A stretch of 64,000 bases of DNA from Dawidia soli (GCF_018598185.1 NZ_JAHESC010000039.1:1-64000); one strand, 5' to 3'. Shown: positions 1-7,310, numbered from the stretch's first letter. Made by a program: numbers and translations. Notes: generated from the letters alone by a model not told the origin.

Positions 1-1
1 T

Positions 2-43
2 TACGAGAATAATCAGTTGGACTTATTTAACGGCGGGTATTAA
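2..43 (+). CDS. C-terminal tail of a gene starting before the window (partial)
   Basis: One forward frame is open from base 2 and ends with TAA at 41-43, five bases before a strong terminator hairpin. It would encode the tail YENNQLDLFNGGY. The only support is position: stop codon then terminator on the same strand. Too short to assign a function; it could also be non-coding. Confidence 0.35.
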   Translation, partial: YENNQLDLFNGGY

Positions 44-47
44 AATG

Positions 48-74
48 CCCCGCGGCTTGCCGCGGGGATTTTTT
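48..74 (+). terminator. Intrinsic terminator, possibly bidirectional
   Basis: An 8-bp GC stem (CCCCGCGG / CCGCGGGG, loop CTTG) is followed by A and six T on the plus strand. On the minus strand it is followed by CATTTTA, so it may also end the minus-strand AHSA1 gene that stops at 90. Confidence 0.85.
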
Positions 75-89
75 ACTGATCATCGATCG

Positions 90-596
90 TTATTTATTCA
101 GGGTCAACAGGAGGTCGTCCAGTCTTTCCAGGGTCGAGATCATTCCTTCCTGCATACCCATGTTGATGACTGTTTCCAGCGCTTCGAGCGACTTGTAGGT
201 CACCACGGTTTGCACGAGGGTCTTATCGTTGCCGGCGGGGGTGAATGTTACGACCCACTGGGCACGCGGCAGGTCGGGGTTTATGGCACCGGTTTCATCA
301 CTGAAGGCGTCAATTGTTTCGTAGCCGTCGATCGGTGTGATCTTTGTATACTCCGTGCGGCCCCAATATTCCGGTCCTTGCGGGTCGATCATGGCGTATA
401 ACCAATAGCCGCCTTCGCGGAAGTCCATGTGTTTTGTCTTTGTTTTGAGGGGTTTGGGCGCGAACCATTGGTTGAGAAGCTCCGCCTTTGTATGGCAATC
501 CCACACCAGTTGACGTCCGGCGGCAAACTCGCGTTTGATGGTGAGTGTGTTTTTTTGTTTGTCAACAATGAAGTCGAATAACAGGTTGTTTTTCAT
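90..596 (-). CDS. AHSA1/SRPBCC-family protein
   Basis: 168 residues of the Activator-of-Hsp90-ATPase-like START-fold family: an N-terminal '[18 protein letters not shown]' block, '[11 protein letters not shown]', a central '[13 protein letters not shown]' and a C-terminal helix '[13 protein letters not shown]'. Members bind hydrophobic ligands or act as accessory proteins; substrate unknown here. Its ATG overlaps the TGA of the upstream ArsR gene (ATGA, 593-596), so the two are translationally coupled. ArsR plus AHSA1 is a common pair in Bacteroidota, and the regulator probably controls this gene. Full length, nothing missing. Confidence 0.93.
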   Translation of the reverse strand: MKNNLLFDFIVDKQKNTLTIKREFAAGRQLVWDCHTKAELLNQWFAPKPLKTKTKHMDFREGGYWLYAMIDPQGPEYWGRTEYTKITPIDGYETIDAFSDETGAINPDLPRAQWVVTFTPAGNDKTLVQTVVTYKSLEALETVINMGMQEGMISTLERLDDLLLTLNK

Positions 597-919
597 GTTT
601 CGTTCTTTTTAAGGGTGGATAATAAATTGTCTAATTCGTTATATCGGTCCTGCCAGATCTGCCTGAACTGGGCTAACCAGTGGTCTATCTCTTTCATCTT
701 GTCAACTTTCAGCTCGTAGTAGATCTCGCGTCCTTTTTGAGTAGCGGTGATAAGCTCGCATTCATTGAGGACTTGCATGTGTTTAGAGATCGTAGGACGA
801 GCTACGTCAAAGTTGTCAGCAATAGCTCCGGCAGTCATGGTCTGTGACGCCAGCAGCACCAGTATCGCTCTCCGTGTCGGATCGGCAATGGCTTGAAATG
901 GGTCTCTTCGTAGTTTCAT
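593..919 (-). CDS. ArsR/SmtB-family winged-helix repressor
   Basis: 108 residues with the ArsR fold: '[25 protein letters not shown]' followed by recognition helix '[18 protein letters not shown]' and the wing '[13 protein letters not shown]'. No cysteine pair of metal-sensing ArsR proteins is visible, so it is probably one of the non-metal ArsR regulators that accompany AHSA1 genes. First gene of a two-gene minus-strand operon; a promoter and inverted-repeat operator candidate lie upstream at 942-991, suggesting autoregulation. Confidence 0.93.
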   Translation of the reverse strand: MKLRRDPFQAIADPTRRAILVLLASQTMTAGAIADNFDVARPTISKHMQVLNECELITATQKGREIYYELKVDKMKEIDHWLAQFRQIWQDRYNELDNLLSTLKKNET

Positions 920-941
920 TTTTTCAAATGTTTACTGGACG

Positions 942-991
942 TGTAGCTATGTGGCTACAAATATAACGCAACTTGAAGTTAAATGGCTACA
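942..991 (-). promoter_or_regulatory. Promoter and probable ArsR operator
   Basis: Minus strand carries TATATTTG (958-965), matching the Bacteroidota -7 box TAnnTTTG. The inverted repeat TGTAGC-N6-GCTACA occupies 942-959, and the octamer TGGCTACA occurs at 952-959 and again at 984-991, 32 bp apart (three helical turns). Operator role is inferred from position and symmetry. Confidence 0.55.
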
Positions 992-1118
992 TATTTGTTC
1001 GATTTTTTCTTAAAACGCAGAAATTGGCTCAAAAGAGGACTTTTTGTCTCTGTAAGGTGCGTCTGCAATGGCTGTTCCCAGGTGAAGGCGCCGGAAGCTC
1101 CCGGCAGCAGTAACATAG

Positions 1119-1182
1119 GGCTTTGATACGGCTTAAGTAAGGCTTTGATACGGGTAATCCTCCCGAAACCCCGGTTTGGGAG
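1119..1182. repeat. Tandem 13-nt direct repeat plus hairpin upstream of the SWIM operon
   Basis: GGCTTTGATACGG occurs exactly at 1119-1131 and 1141-1153, start-to-start 22 bp (two helical turns). It is followed by an imperfect hairpin CTCCC...GGGAG with inner AAACC/GGTTT at 1160-1182. Candidate operator or leader of the gene starting at 1261. The rest of 992-1118 shows nothing. Confidence 0.5.
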
Positions 1183-1260
1183 CCGCCTGGCGGTGGAGGT
1201 AAAGTATTGAATATGTGGTTATTTCTTAGGATAATTGATGCGTGTTACCGCCGCCCGCCT

Positions 1261-2598
1261 ATGTCTGACATTGTTTATCACTATCAAAACCCTTCGGTTC
1301 TTAACAAGACTGCCGGGTCGGACGAGCTGTTTTTGTCCAAGTACAGCGAGGTGCAGAAGAAGGATGTGCCTTGCTTCTTTTGGGGTAAACTGAAAGACCC
1401 TTATACTACGTCGCGGTGCTTAATTACGCTTTCAAATGTAGTACAGTCATCTTTTAATCTTTCACCGTTTCAGTTGGCGATGCTGAAAGATCCTATTGTG
1501 ACGGCAGGTAATGAGAAGATCCGGTTTGAGGGCTTTTCGCATTGCGCCGGGGTATATGCTCGCGTAGACATACTGCCGGATGGACACGATGGGGAGTTTC
1601 CTGGCAACGGAACGACCAACGTCGATTTTAATCAACCGATGATCTCTGCTTTGAGCAGTGTGAGCAAGGCCGAGAATGTCGTGCTCTCGGTCGGTAAAAA
1701 GGAGGTGGCAATTGCGAAGGAGGGGCAGAAGATCGTAGAACGAAAGGTGCCACTTCCCACCAAGTGGATCAAAGGGCTGGCTTCTGTGCAGCTTTTTCTG
1801 GCAGATGCCGAGCGGGTTTTTACGTTCAACAGAATTCAGACGCTTCAGCTTTTTCAAAGCCTGCCCAACGGCAAGCCGAGGACCGATTATTACCTGATCA
1901 TGCGCGGTACGAAGCCATCGTTCTCGCCGGTTAAATCGGGCAATGGCATATGCATTGGCGGTGTGCACCGGCTTCGCCTGCTGGAACCCCTGCTTCCGCT
2001 GGCGACAGAACTACGCGTATTCGCGCAGCCGGCGATGCAGTCGGTTACATGGCAATTATATTTCGGTGCTGTACGTTTCAGCTTGTCGATCTCGCGGGAT
2101 GCCTGGCGCGGTTTCTCGGGTGAAGGAGCCGCGTTAGAATCGCTCATCGAAGATGTGCCCGACAGTTGGATCGATGCAGTCGACAAGTTCAGCTATGCCA
2201 ACCACGAGTTTAACCCTACGCTGTTATCCATTGAAGAAGGTCTTGACCTGAAGAAGGTGGAGAATATCACGGGCAGGCTGTCGGCCATGGGGTTGCTGGG
2301 ATATGACCTGGATGAGAATCACTTCTTTTACCGCCGATTGCCATTTAAGCTCAGCCGTATTTTGAGCCTGAACCCCCGTTTGAAGGATGCGGAAAAGTTG
2401 CTGGAAGAAGGGAAAGTGGCCATCACGCTGCAGACCGACAATCGTGTGGAGGCGAAAGTGCAGGGCAGCGGGGTGAATCACTTTGTTGTGCTGGAAGGTG
2501 AAAATGAAAAGTGTACGTGTACCTGGTTCAGTAAGCATCAAGGAGAGCGTGGGCTGTGTAAACATATTCTGGCGGTAAAAAAGAAACTCATCAGCTAA
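1261..2598 (+). CDS. SWIM zinc-finger domain protein
   Basis: 445 residues from ATG 1261 (MSDIVYHYQN). The C-terminus carries a SWIM-type zinc site: C418-x-C420 ... C433-x-H435, a fold found in nucleic-acid- or protein-binding modules. The rest is not assignable by eye. Upstream in-frame starts exist (ATG 1213, TTG 1207), but the 1261 start gives the more natural N-terminus. The next gene begins 10 bp after the stop, so they form an operon. In other bacteria such SWIM proteins neighbour MoxR ATPase and VWA genes and large helical proteins; no MoxR or VWA gene is present here. Confidence 0.85.
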   Translation: MSDIVYHYQNPSVLNKTAGSDELFLSKYSEVQKKDVPCFFWGKLKDPYTTSRCLITLSNVVQSSFNLSPFQLAMLKDPIVTAGNEKIRFEGFSHCAGVYARVDILPDGHDGEFPGNGTTNVDFNQPMISALSSVSKAENVVLSVGKKEVAIAKEGQKIVERKVPLPTKWIKGLASVQLFLADAERVFTFNRIQTLQLFQSLPNGKPRTDYYLIMRGTKPSFSPVKSGNGICIGGVHRLRLLEPLLPLATELRVFAQPAMQSVTWQLYFGAVRFSLSISRDAWRGFSGEGAALESLIEDVPDSWIDAVDKFSYANHEFNPTLLSIEEGLDLKKVENITGRLSAMGLLGYDLDENHFFYRRLPFKLSRILSLNPRLKDAEKLLEEGKVAITLQTDNRVEAKVQGSGVNHFVVLEGENEKCTCTWFSKHQGERGLCKHILAVKKKLIS

Positions 2599-2608
2599 TC
2601 AACATGTC

Positions 2609-5560
2609 ATGGTAGTGGAGGAATTTGCCACCATCCTTCGGAAGGAGCGGAGCAGCGACCTGATCTCTTTTTTGAGGTCGCTGGATAAACAGGGGAAAAA
2701 GGAGCTGGCCGCAGGATTAAAACCGCTGCAGAAAGAATATCTCGAATACCGTCAGGTGTCGTCCCTGATAGGGCATTCGTCCTTTAAGCAAAAGGCATCG
2801 CCTGCTCAGGTAAATATATTGCATGCGGCAGCCTTTGTCTGTTGCAATCGCAAGGAATATCAAAAGATAGATGGTTTTTCTCATTTCCTGAACAATCCCC
2901 TGGTCCCGGACATTCTCTCGTGGTATTGTCCGGATTGGTTCAGTGACGTGATCAATGATCTGACAAAGCAAAATTGGCTACCCTGGAACTTTCGCTACAA
3001 CACGGCGATGGAGTTCGTTGATAAAGGATATCTGCAGCCTACCGATGAACTTCTGGCCCGGTTAATTCCGCAGATCATTTTTGAACTGGACAAAGACCAC
3101 AAGCAACGTTTCGTTCGTGAGAATGTGGAGCGGTGGCCGATAACGCTCAGCCACCATATCTGGCTCATTTTTCAATTTGAGACGGATATTCATTTAAGCG
3201 ACCGTTATAGTCACTTCGGAGATTCAAAAAAGGATGTCAAGCATTGGCTGGAAACGCTTAAGCACTATACGGCGCTGGGAGTAATAGACCGTGAGCGTCT
3301 GCTTCAGGAGTCGCTGTTGGCGACAGGGCGCAATTTTAATAAAACGCTCTCGGGATGGTTTGTCGAATTGTTCGAGTTCCTGGAGCCTACCGTCCAGGAG
3401 CTGATCTCCTTACAATCGCAGTTGATCATCACGCTAAGCTCGCAACACAGTAAGGCCGTGAACGCCGCGCTTAACGGTATGAAGGTCATTGTTGAATCCC
3501 CCGAATTTAACGTGAGCGGATTGCTGGAGAATACGCCGGTACTCTTATCGTCGGAAACCAAATCGGTCGTGACGGCAACGCTGACGCTGCTGGAGAAGTT
3601 ATTGCGCAAGCATCCTGATCAACGGGAAGCTATTACAGTCTCCGTCTGCCATGCATTTATACACAACGACGAGAACATTCAGAACAAGGCGGCCAAGCTT
3701 TTATTAAAATATCATGACGCATCGCGGCAGTCGGTGAACGATGAGCTCGGCAGGTATGCCGACTCGATGTTGATGAGCGCGAAGAAGACCCTGGCGGCAT
3801 TCCTAATCGAAGCAGCGCCGATACCTGATGATATTGTGCCAGGGGCCGCTACACAGCCGGCAGAGGCAGTGGCCCTTCCGGCATTGTCGTCGCTGGATGA
3901 GCTTGTGTTCCTGGCCAGCCAGGCATTTGATAACAACGATCCGCTGCATATCGATCTGCTGCCCGCAGCCCTGGTGAATTTACAAGATCAGGTCACTGGC
4001 GCGGAACTTCACAAATTTGAACCGGCACTGCAGCGTGCGTACGCCACGGTGATGAACGATTGGACATCAACCATGGGATATTTGGATCATTTGCTGGCGA
4101 CTTTCTTTATCGACGTTACCCGGTTGTGGATTGAGTGGTTCCCTGCGGAGGGGGCGTCGCTGCAGAAAATTCATGATGCTTTTAAAAAGAAGGACGAAGA
4201 GAATAAGGCGAAGTGGTCCTGGTACAAGTCCCGCATTTTGGCATTGCTGCCGTGGCGTGTTGAAAGTGGTGACACGATATACCTGATCCATAAGGCCATT
4301 CTCGTCGTGGCCTATGAGAAATTAAAAAAAGGGCGACGGCAACCGATCCTTTCCACCCCTACGCACGCGTGTGGATATGTCGACCCGCTTATCGTTGTTC
4401 AGCGGCTGTTGCAATATAGGGCTGCCGACGTACTGCCCGACGGTCACGATTTTCAGATCGCGATCGCACGGATCGCCTCCTTTCATCGTGACGAGGCATT
4501 GACGGAAGCCCGGCGTGTGTTAACGGGAGAAACATTAAACTTGCTGGAATTTCTTTTGAATGACGCCGCCCGGCCCATTCCTCCTTTCCATACGCCATAC
4601 CTGTGGTTTATGGCCGGAATTGCGAAGTCGCCACGGCAACACTATCCAGAGTTCAAGGATTTTTCCTATGCCCAGCTGCCTTCGTCTGTTTATACCGGTG
4701 AGGTTCCGTGGCGGTCGTTTGTTGAAAATTATAAAGTCAAAAAATACGACTATGGTAAGAAACGCTACGAAGATGAGCCCGCAGAACGCAATGTTCTTCG
4801 ACTGACCCTTGATCCGGTGCAATCTCCCGGAGTGACTGTGACAGCTGAAGACAAGGGGTTCTTTTCAAAACTTACACGGCTTGTCACGCCGGGTAAGAAG
4901 GACCCGCCGGAGGAGACGCGTATTTTGTATCAGTTTATTTCCTTCAAGGCTAAATATCTGTCGGCCGAGCACAACGATGTCCAGCGGTTTATCTATTTAA
5001 TGCCTTCCAATCCCAACCCTATTCTGACGTTGGTTACTGCGCGCGCGTTGGAGTACAGCAAGTTTTGGTCGGAGACCGACAAGAAGATGGTAACGAAGAC
5101 GCTGGAAGCATTGGTGGACTTAACGCTCGTCTATAACGAGGTGACCTATCTCTTTATCGCCACGTGCATGGTGAGCAGCGACAAAACGGTGCGATCATTT
5201 GCTGCCGAGTTATGGATCAAGGGCGTTGCCGCCCGCGATTTGGACAGCACTCAAATCGGCCGGATCATTGGCATGCACCTCTCTGGTGAATACGCCCCCA
5301 TGAAACGATTCACCGATCTGATCTCCGAGAACCTACTCAAAGTCTCTGGGGCTCACAACAAAGCGCTCGAGTTGCTGTTCACCACGATGATCGAATACCT
5401 GCCGGATGAGCCGCCTGTCGGTACTAAACGGTACCTGGACCTTTACGCTGAACTATTGGCGTTGAACAAGAGTACGCTGACATCCGAGCCAGCCGGAAAG
5501 CGATTGAAAGCCTGGTCTTCCTCTGCCAGTCTGAAGAAGCTGATCTCGTCCTTGGTATAA
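2609..5560 (+). CDS. Large helical repeat protein, DUF6493-like partner of the SWIM protein
   Basis: 983 residues, no signal peptide or membrane segment. The sequence is a series of amphipathic helices resembling HEAT-type repeats (for example around residues 280-400: 'SLQSQLIITLSSQHSKAVNAALNGMK', 'VTATLTLLEKLLRKHPDQREA'). It looks like the DUF6493-type proteins encoded next to SWIM proteins, but this family name is from memory and not tested. No catalytic motif seen. Starts ATG 2609, 10 bp after the SWIM stop. Role unknown; probably a scaffold acting with the SWIM protein. Confidence 0.8.
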   Translation: MVVEEFATILRKERSSDLISFLRSLDKQGKKELAAGLKPLQKEYLEYRQVSSLIGHSSFKQKASPAQVNILHAAAFVCCNRKEYQKIDGFSHFLNNPLVPDILSWYCPDWFSDVINDLTKQNWLPWNFRYNTAMEFVDKGYLQPTDELLARLIPQIIFELDKDHKQRFVRENVERWPITLSHHIWLIFQFETDIHLSDRYSHFGDSKKDVKHWLETLKHYTALGVIDRERLLQESLLATGRNFNKTLSGWFVELFEFLEPTVQELISLQSQLIITLSSQHSKAVNAALNGMKVIVESPEFNVSGLLENTPVLLSSETKSVVTATLTLLEKLLRKHPDQREAITVSVCHAFIHNDENIQNKAAKLLLKYHDASRQSVNDELGRYADSMLMSAKKTLAAFLIEAAPIPDDIVPGAATQPAEAVALPALSSLDELVFLASQAFDNNDPLHIDLLPAALVNLQDQVTGAELHKFEPALQRAYATVMNDWTSTMGYLDHLLATFFIDVTRLWIEWFPAEGASLQKIHDAFKKKDEENKAKWSWYKSRILALLPWRVESGDTIYLIHKAILVVAYEKLKKGRRQPILSTPTHACGYVDPLIVVQRLLQYRAADVLPDGHDFQIAIARIASFHRDEALTEARRVLTGETLNLLEFLLNDAARPIPPFHTPYLWFMAGIAKSPRQHYPEFKDFSYAQLPSSVYTGEVPWRSFVENYKVKKYDYGKKRYEDEPAERNVLRLTLDPVQSPGVTVTAEDKGFFSKLTRLVTPGKKDPPEETRILYQFISFKAKYLSAEHNDVQRFIYLMPSNPNPILTLVTARALEYSKFWSETDKKMVTKTLEALVDLTLVYNEVTYLFIATCMVSSDKTVRSFAAELWIKGVAARDLDSTQIGRIIGMHLSGEYAPMKRFTDLISENLLKVSGAHNKALELLFTTMIEYLPDEPPVGTKRYLDLYAELLALNKSTLTSEPAGKRLKAWSSSASLKKLISSLV

Positions 5561-5638
5561 TACGCTTGAATGTAGAACCTATTGAATTTGCGTTTCGGAA
5601 TTGTCTTTTTTGGTTAGATTGGTTACTGCTATTCTCAT

Positions 5639-6004
5639 ATGCTCTATTCATTAGATTCAAATAAAACCATTAATACAATTCCTTATAAAGGCGAATATGA
5701 TGTCTGGCGAAATCGTTTATCCAAAGCTGAATATGAGCTAATAATTCAGGAACTTACAAATAAAATCAGAGGATCGGACATTCAAACCTCCAGCTGGATG
5801 CCGGGAAAGGACTGGACAAACACAGTATTTGCTCCAATATACTCCAAGGCTTGCAAATCCGACTATACTCAAGCTGCAAAATTCTTTGGTTTATTGGTTT
5901 GGGAAACATTTCTTAGGCATCCAGATTATTGGGCATTCGGCCGCTATGAACTTGATGGAATACCAATTCAAGGACTAACGTATTTCAGGGTTACACCCCG
6001 ATAG
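5639..6004 (+). CDS. Conserved-looking hypothetical protein, 121 aa
   Basis: Soluble protein with no signal peptide. Distinctive stretch 'SSWMPGKDWTNTVFAPIY' near residue 51, then 'AAKFFGLLVWETFLRHPDYW' and 'FGRYELDGIPIQGLTYF'. This pattern looks like a small uncharacterised family, but I cannot name it. It is more AT-rich than its neighbours, lies 78 bp after the large helical protein and 113 bp before the tRNA-like cluster on the opposite strand. Confidence 0.7.
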   Translation: MLYSLDSNKTINTIPYKGEYDVWRNRLSKAEYELIIQELTNKIRGSDIQTSSWMPGKDWTNTVFAPIYSKACKSDYTQAAKFFGLLVWETFLRHPDYWAFGRYELDGIPIQGLTYFRVTPR

Positions 6005-6116
6005 CAGTTAATTCCAATCGATGCTGGTAGCACAGAAAAGACTGTTCTTGGAAAGAAACATAGCCAAGTCATCCTTCCGATAAACTGCAAGTGCAAAAAG
6101 TTTAAAGTTTGTCAAG

Positions 6117-6193
6117 TCGAGGTGGTTGGATTCGAACCAACGTGCGACCAACTACGGTTCCGACACGGTATAAGCGTGAGCCGATACACCTCG
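6117..6193 (-). ncRNA. tRNA-like gene 1 with non-canonical D/anticodon region
   Basis: 77 nt. Seen: perfect 7-bp acceptor stem (CGAGGTG / CACCTCG, then A), T8 A9, and a perfect T arm GTTGG-TTCGAAT-CCAAC. Between them the 45 nt do not fold as D arm plus anticodon arm. The best pairing is one extended hairpin (CGG..CACG-CTTATAC-CGTG..CCG) followed by GTTGGTCG, which partly duplicates the start of the T arm. No CCA is encoded. It is either a degenerate tRNA or a tRNA mimic (compare bacterial Y-like RNAs, which keep a T-loop). No reliable anticodon. Confidence 0.5.
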
Positions 6194-6206
6194 ATGGAGT
6201 TCATGG

Positions 6207-6293
6207 TCGGAGAGAGGTGAATCGAACACCCAAGGCCTAAGCACCGCTTTTACAGTCCGCCAGCTGGCGGATCTACTTACGGTCTACTCTCCG
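6207..6293 (-). ncRNA. tRNA-like gene 2, Tyr-like, with disrupted 5' half
   Basis: 87 nt. Perfect acceptor stem (CGGAGAG / CTCTCCG, discriminator A) and good T arm (GGGTG-TTCGATT-CACCT). The middle holds CTGTAAA, the usual tRNA-Tyr (GUA) anticodon loop, but its flanks GCGGA and AGCGG do not pair. A 14-bp palindrome CCGCCAGCTGGCGG lies directly 5' of it; without CAGCTGGCGGA the flanks CCGC/AGCGG would nearly close the stem. Length fits a class II tRNA-Tyr, but no D arm with GG is seen. Likely a disrupted tRNA-Tyr or a mimic. Confidence 0.5.
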
Positions 6294-6332
6294 GGAAGTA
6301 TATAAAGTGAGGTAATAGAAACCTCGTGTTTG

Positions 6333-6406
6333 AGTCAGTGGCCGGATTCGAACCGACGAATATCTGATCTGCAGGCAGACCCCTTAAACCTCTTGGGTAC
6401 ACTGAC
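6333..6406 (-). tRNA. tRNA-Cys (GCA)
   Basis: 74 nt with a complete cloverleaf: acceptor GTCAGTG/CACTGAC, D arm CCC...GGG with GG in the loop, anticodon arm TCTGC-CTGCAGA-TCAGA (one C-T mismatch at 31-39), variable TATTC, T arm GTCGG-TTCGAAT-CCGGC, discriminator U73 as expected for tRNA-Cys. Loop positions 34-36 read GCA. CCA is not encoded. It is the 5'-most of three tRNA or tRNA-like units on the minus strand. Confidence 0.85.
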
Positions 6407-6428
6407 ATATAGGCAAAGTGTTGCCTGG

Positions 6429-6461
6429 CTTCCATCTACGGCTTACTACCGTCGATGGAAG
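6429..6461. other. Stable hairpin upstream of the tRNA cluster
   Basis: CTTCCATC-t-ACGG, loop CTTACTA, CCGT-c-GATGGAAG: 12 base pairs with one mismatch. It lies between the tRNA-Cys 5' end and the terminator at 6473. Role unknown; may belong to the tRNA precursor. Confidence 0.5.
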
Positions 6462-6472
6462 CGACTAAAAAC

Positions 6473-6505
6473 AAAAAGCCCCAGGCAGATGCCCAGGGCT
6501 TTTTG
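6473..6505 (-). terminator. Intrinsic terminator, symmetric
   Basis: AAAAAGCCC(C)AGGC...GCCC AGGGCTTTTT: a GC stem flanked by five A and five T, so it can act in both directions. On the minus strand it ends the leftward RNA begun at about 6634; the tRNA cluster then needs its own promoter. Confidence 0.8.
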
Positions 6506-6634
6506 TTAAGTATCTATAGTTTTTGCTATATCATAACAATCCTGTTGGGCGTGACCATACCTTCTGCTGATAGCATATATGCTGATAACAGCGATTGTTT
6601 GATATGATATGACCCGTTTTCATTTTTATAGTGC
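6473..6634 (-). ncRNA. Candidate structured small RNA (leftward)
   Basis: About 160 nt bounded by a good Bacteroidota promoter on the minus strand (TTTTG, 21 bp, TATCTTTG at 6640-6647) and by an intrinsic terminator at 6473-6505. No ORF. Predicted by eye to form a long rod: ATATCAT + AACAATC pairs with GATTGTT + ATGATAT, then CTGTT with AACAG, with an inner AGCATATATGCT hairpin. Identity not recognised; 6S-type RNA is one possibility. Transcription is inferred. Confidence 0.55.
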
Positions 6635-6639
6635 TGATG

Positions 6640-6703
6640 CAAAGATAAAGTAACTTTTTTCGATAAGACAAAATATTTATTCGAAAAAGTTACTCTACCT
6701 TTG
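6640..6703. promoter_or_regulatory. Divergent promoter pair inside a near-perfect dyad
   Basis: Minus strand: TATCTTTG (6640-6647) with TTG 21 bp upstream (6669-6671). Plus strand: TACCTTTG (6696-6703); its -33 box is weak. Between them AGTAACTTTTTTCGA (6649-6663) and TCGAAAAAGTTACT (6681-6694) form an inverted repeat differing by one T. The layout suggests one protein or one mechanism controlling both divergent transcripts. Confidence 0.65.
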
Positions 6704-6708
6704 TGTCA

Positions 6709-6857
6709 TGATGTCAATACAACGCCATACGCGCAAATAAGGTTACAGGGGTCATGCCTATGCACGTTATTATTTCGCCTGGTGCTATGGAATGTATTAG
6801 TTAGATGCTTAATGCATGAAAGAGCCCGGGTAACGTAAATAACCCGGGCTTTTTTTA
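6709..6857 (+). ncRNA. Candidate structured small RNA (rightward)
   Basis: About 150 nt from the TACCTTTG promoter to a strong terminator at 6823-6857, without a credible ORF. Rod-like pairing: AATACA (6716-6721) with TGTATT (6793-6798), CCATA (6725-6729) with TATGG (6786-6790), AATAA with TTATT further in. It shares the block AAGGT...GGTCAyGCC (6739-6758) with the leftward RNA (6548-6563, minus strand), so the two may be related. Alternatively it is the leader of the kinase gene starting at 6875. Confidence 0.55.
6823..6857 (+). terminator. Intrinsic terminator before the kinase gene
   Basis: AGCCCGGGT / ACCCGGGCT, 9-bp stem, loop of 10, followed by eight T. It ends the rightward RNA 17 bp before the next start codon, so it could be an attenuator for the kinase/Thg1 genes. 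Confidence 0.85.
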
Positions 6858-6874
6858 TTCTTAACGTTCATGAT

Positions 6875-7306
6875 ATGCAGTTAGTAATGTTTGTTGGAAT
6901 TCCGGCAAGCGGAAAGAGTACGTTTTATAAAGAGCGATTCTTTCACTCGCACATGCGGATAAGCCTCGATCTCTTTAATACCCGTAATAAAGAAAATAAA
7001 TTTTTGGAGCTTGCTTTTTCCTTACAGCAGCGAATGGTCGTTGACAATACCAATGTGACAAAGGCGGATCGTATGGTCTACATAGCGCAAGCGAAAACTC
7101 ATGGGTATGCCGTGATCGGCTATTACTTCGAACCGAATCTTACGGAGTGTCTGGAGCGGAATGAAAGCCGATCAGGAAAGGAAAAGATCAATCGTATTGG
7201 TGTTATCACCAAATTCAAGAACCTGGAATCTCCGCGTCGGGACGAGGGGTTTGATGAGCTCTATACGGTACGGCTGGCGGGCAATCAGTTTGTTATTAAA
7301 CAATGA
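6875..7306 (+). CDS. P-loop kinase, AAA_33 / polynucleotide-kinase-like
   Basis: 143 residues, a minimal kinase domain. Walker A is G8-IPASGK-S15-T16; 'VVDNTNVTKADR' near residues 54-65 is the usual strand and Asp motif of the T4 polynucleotide kinase 5'-kinase/AAA_33 family, followed by a lid region with 'RNESRSGKEK'. Such domains phosphorylate 5'-OH RNA or DNA ends or small molecules; the substrate here is inferred. It ends 4 bp before the Thg1-like ATG, so both are one operon. Together a 5'-kinase and a 5'-nucleotide-adding enzyme would act in series on an RNA 5' end. Confidence 0.85.
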   Translation: MQLVMFVGIPASGKSTFYKERFFHSHMRISLDLFNTRNKENKFLELAFSLQQRMVVDNTNVTKADRMVYIAQAKTHGYAVIGYYFEPNLTECLERNESRSGKEKINRIGVITKFKNLESPRRDEGFDELYTVRLAGNQFVIKQ

Positions 7307-7310
7307 GACG

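Noticed and set aside
6117-6406. Prophage or integrative element attached at the tRNA cluster
   Set aside because: No integrase, direct repeat of a tRNA 3' end, or phage gene was found nearby.
7161-7310. N-terminal extension of the Thg1-like protein
   Set aside because: It only overlaps the kinase gene in another frame; family members start as at 7311.
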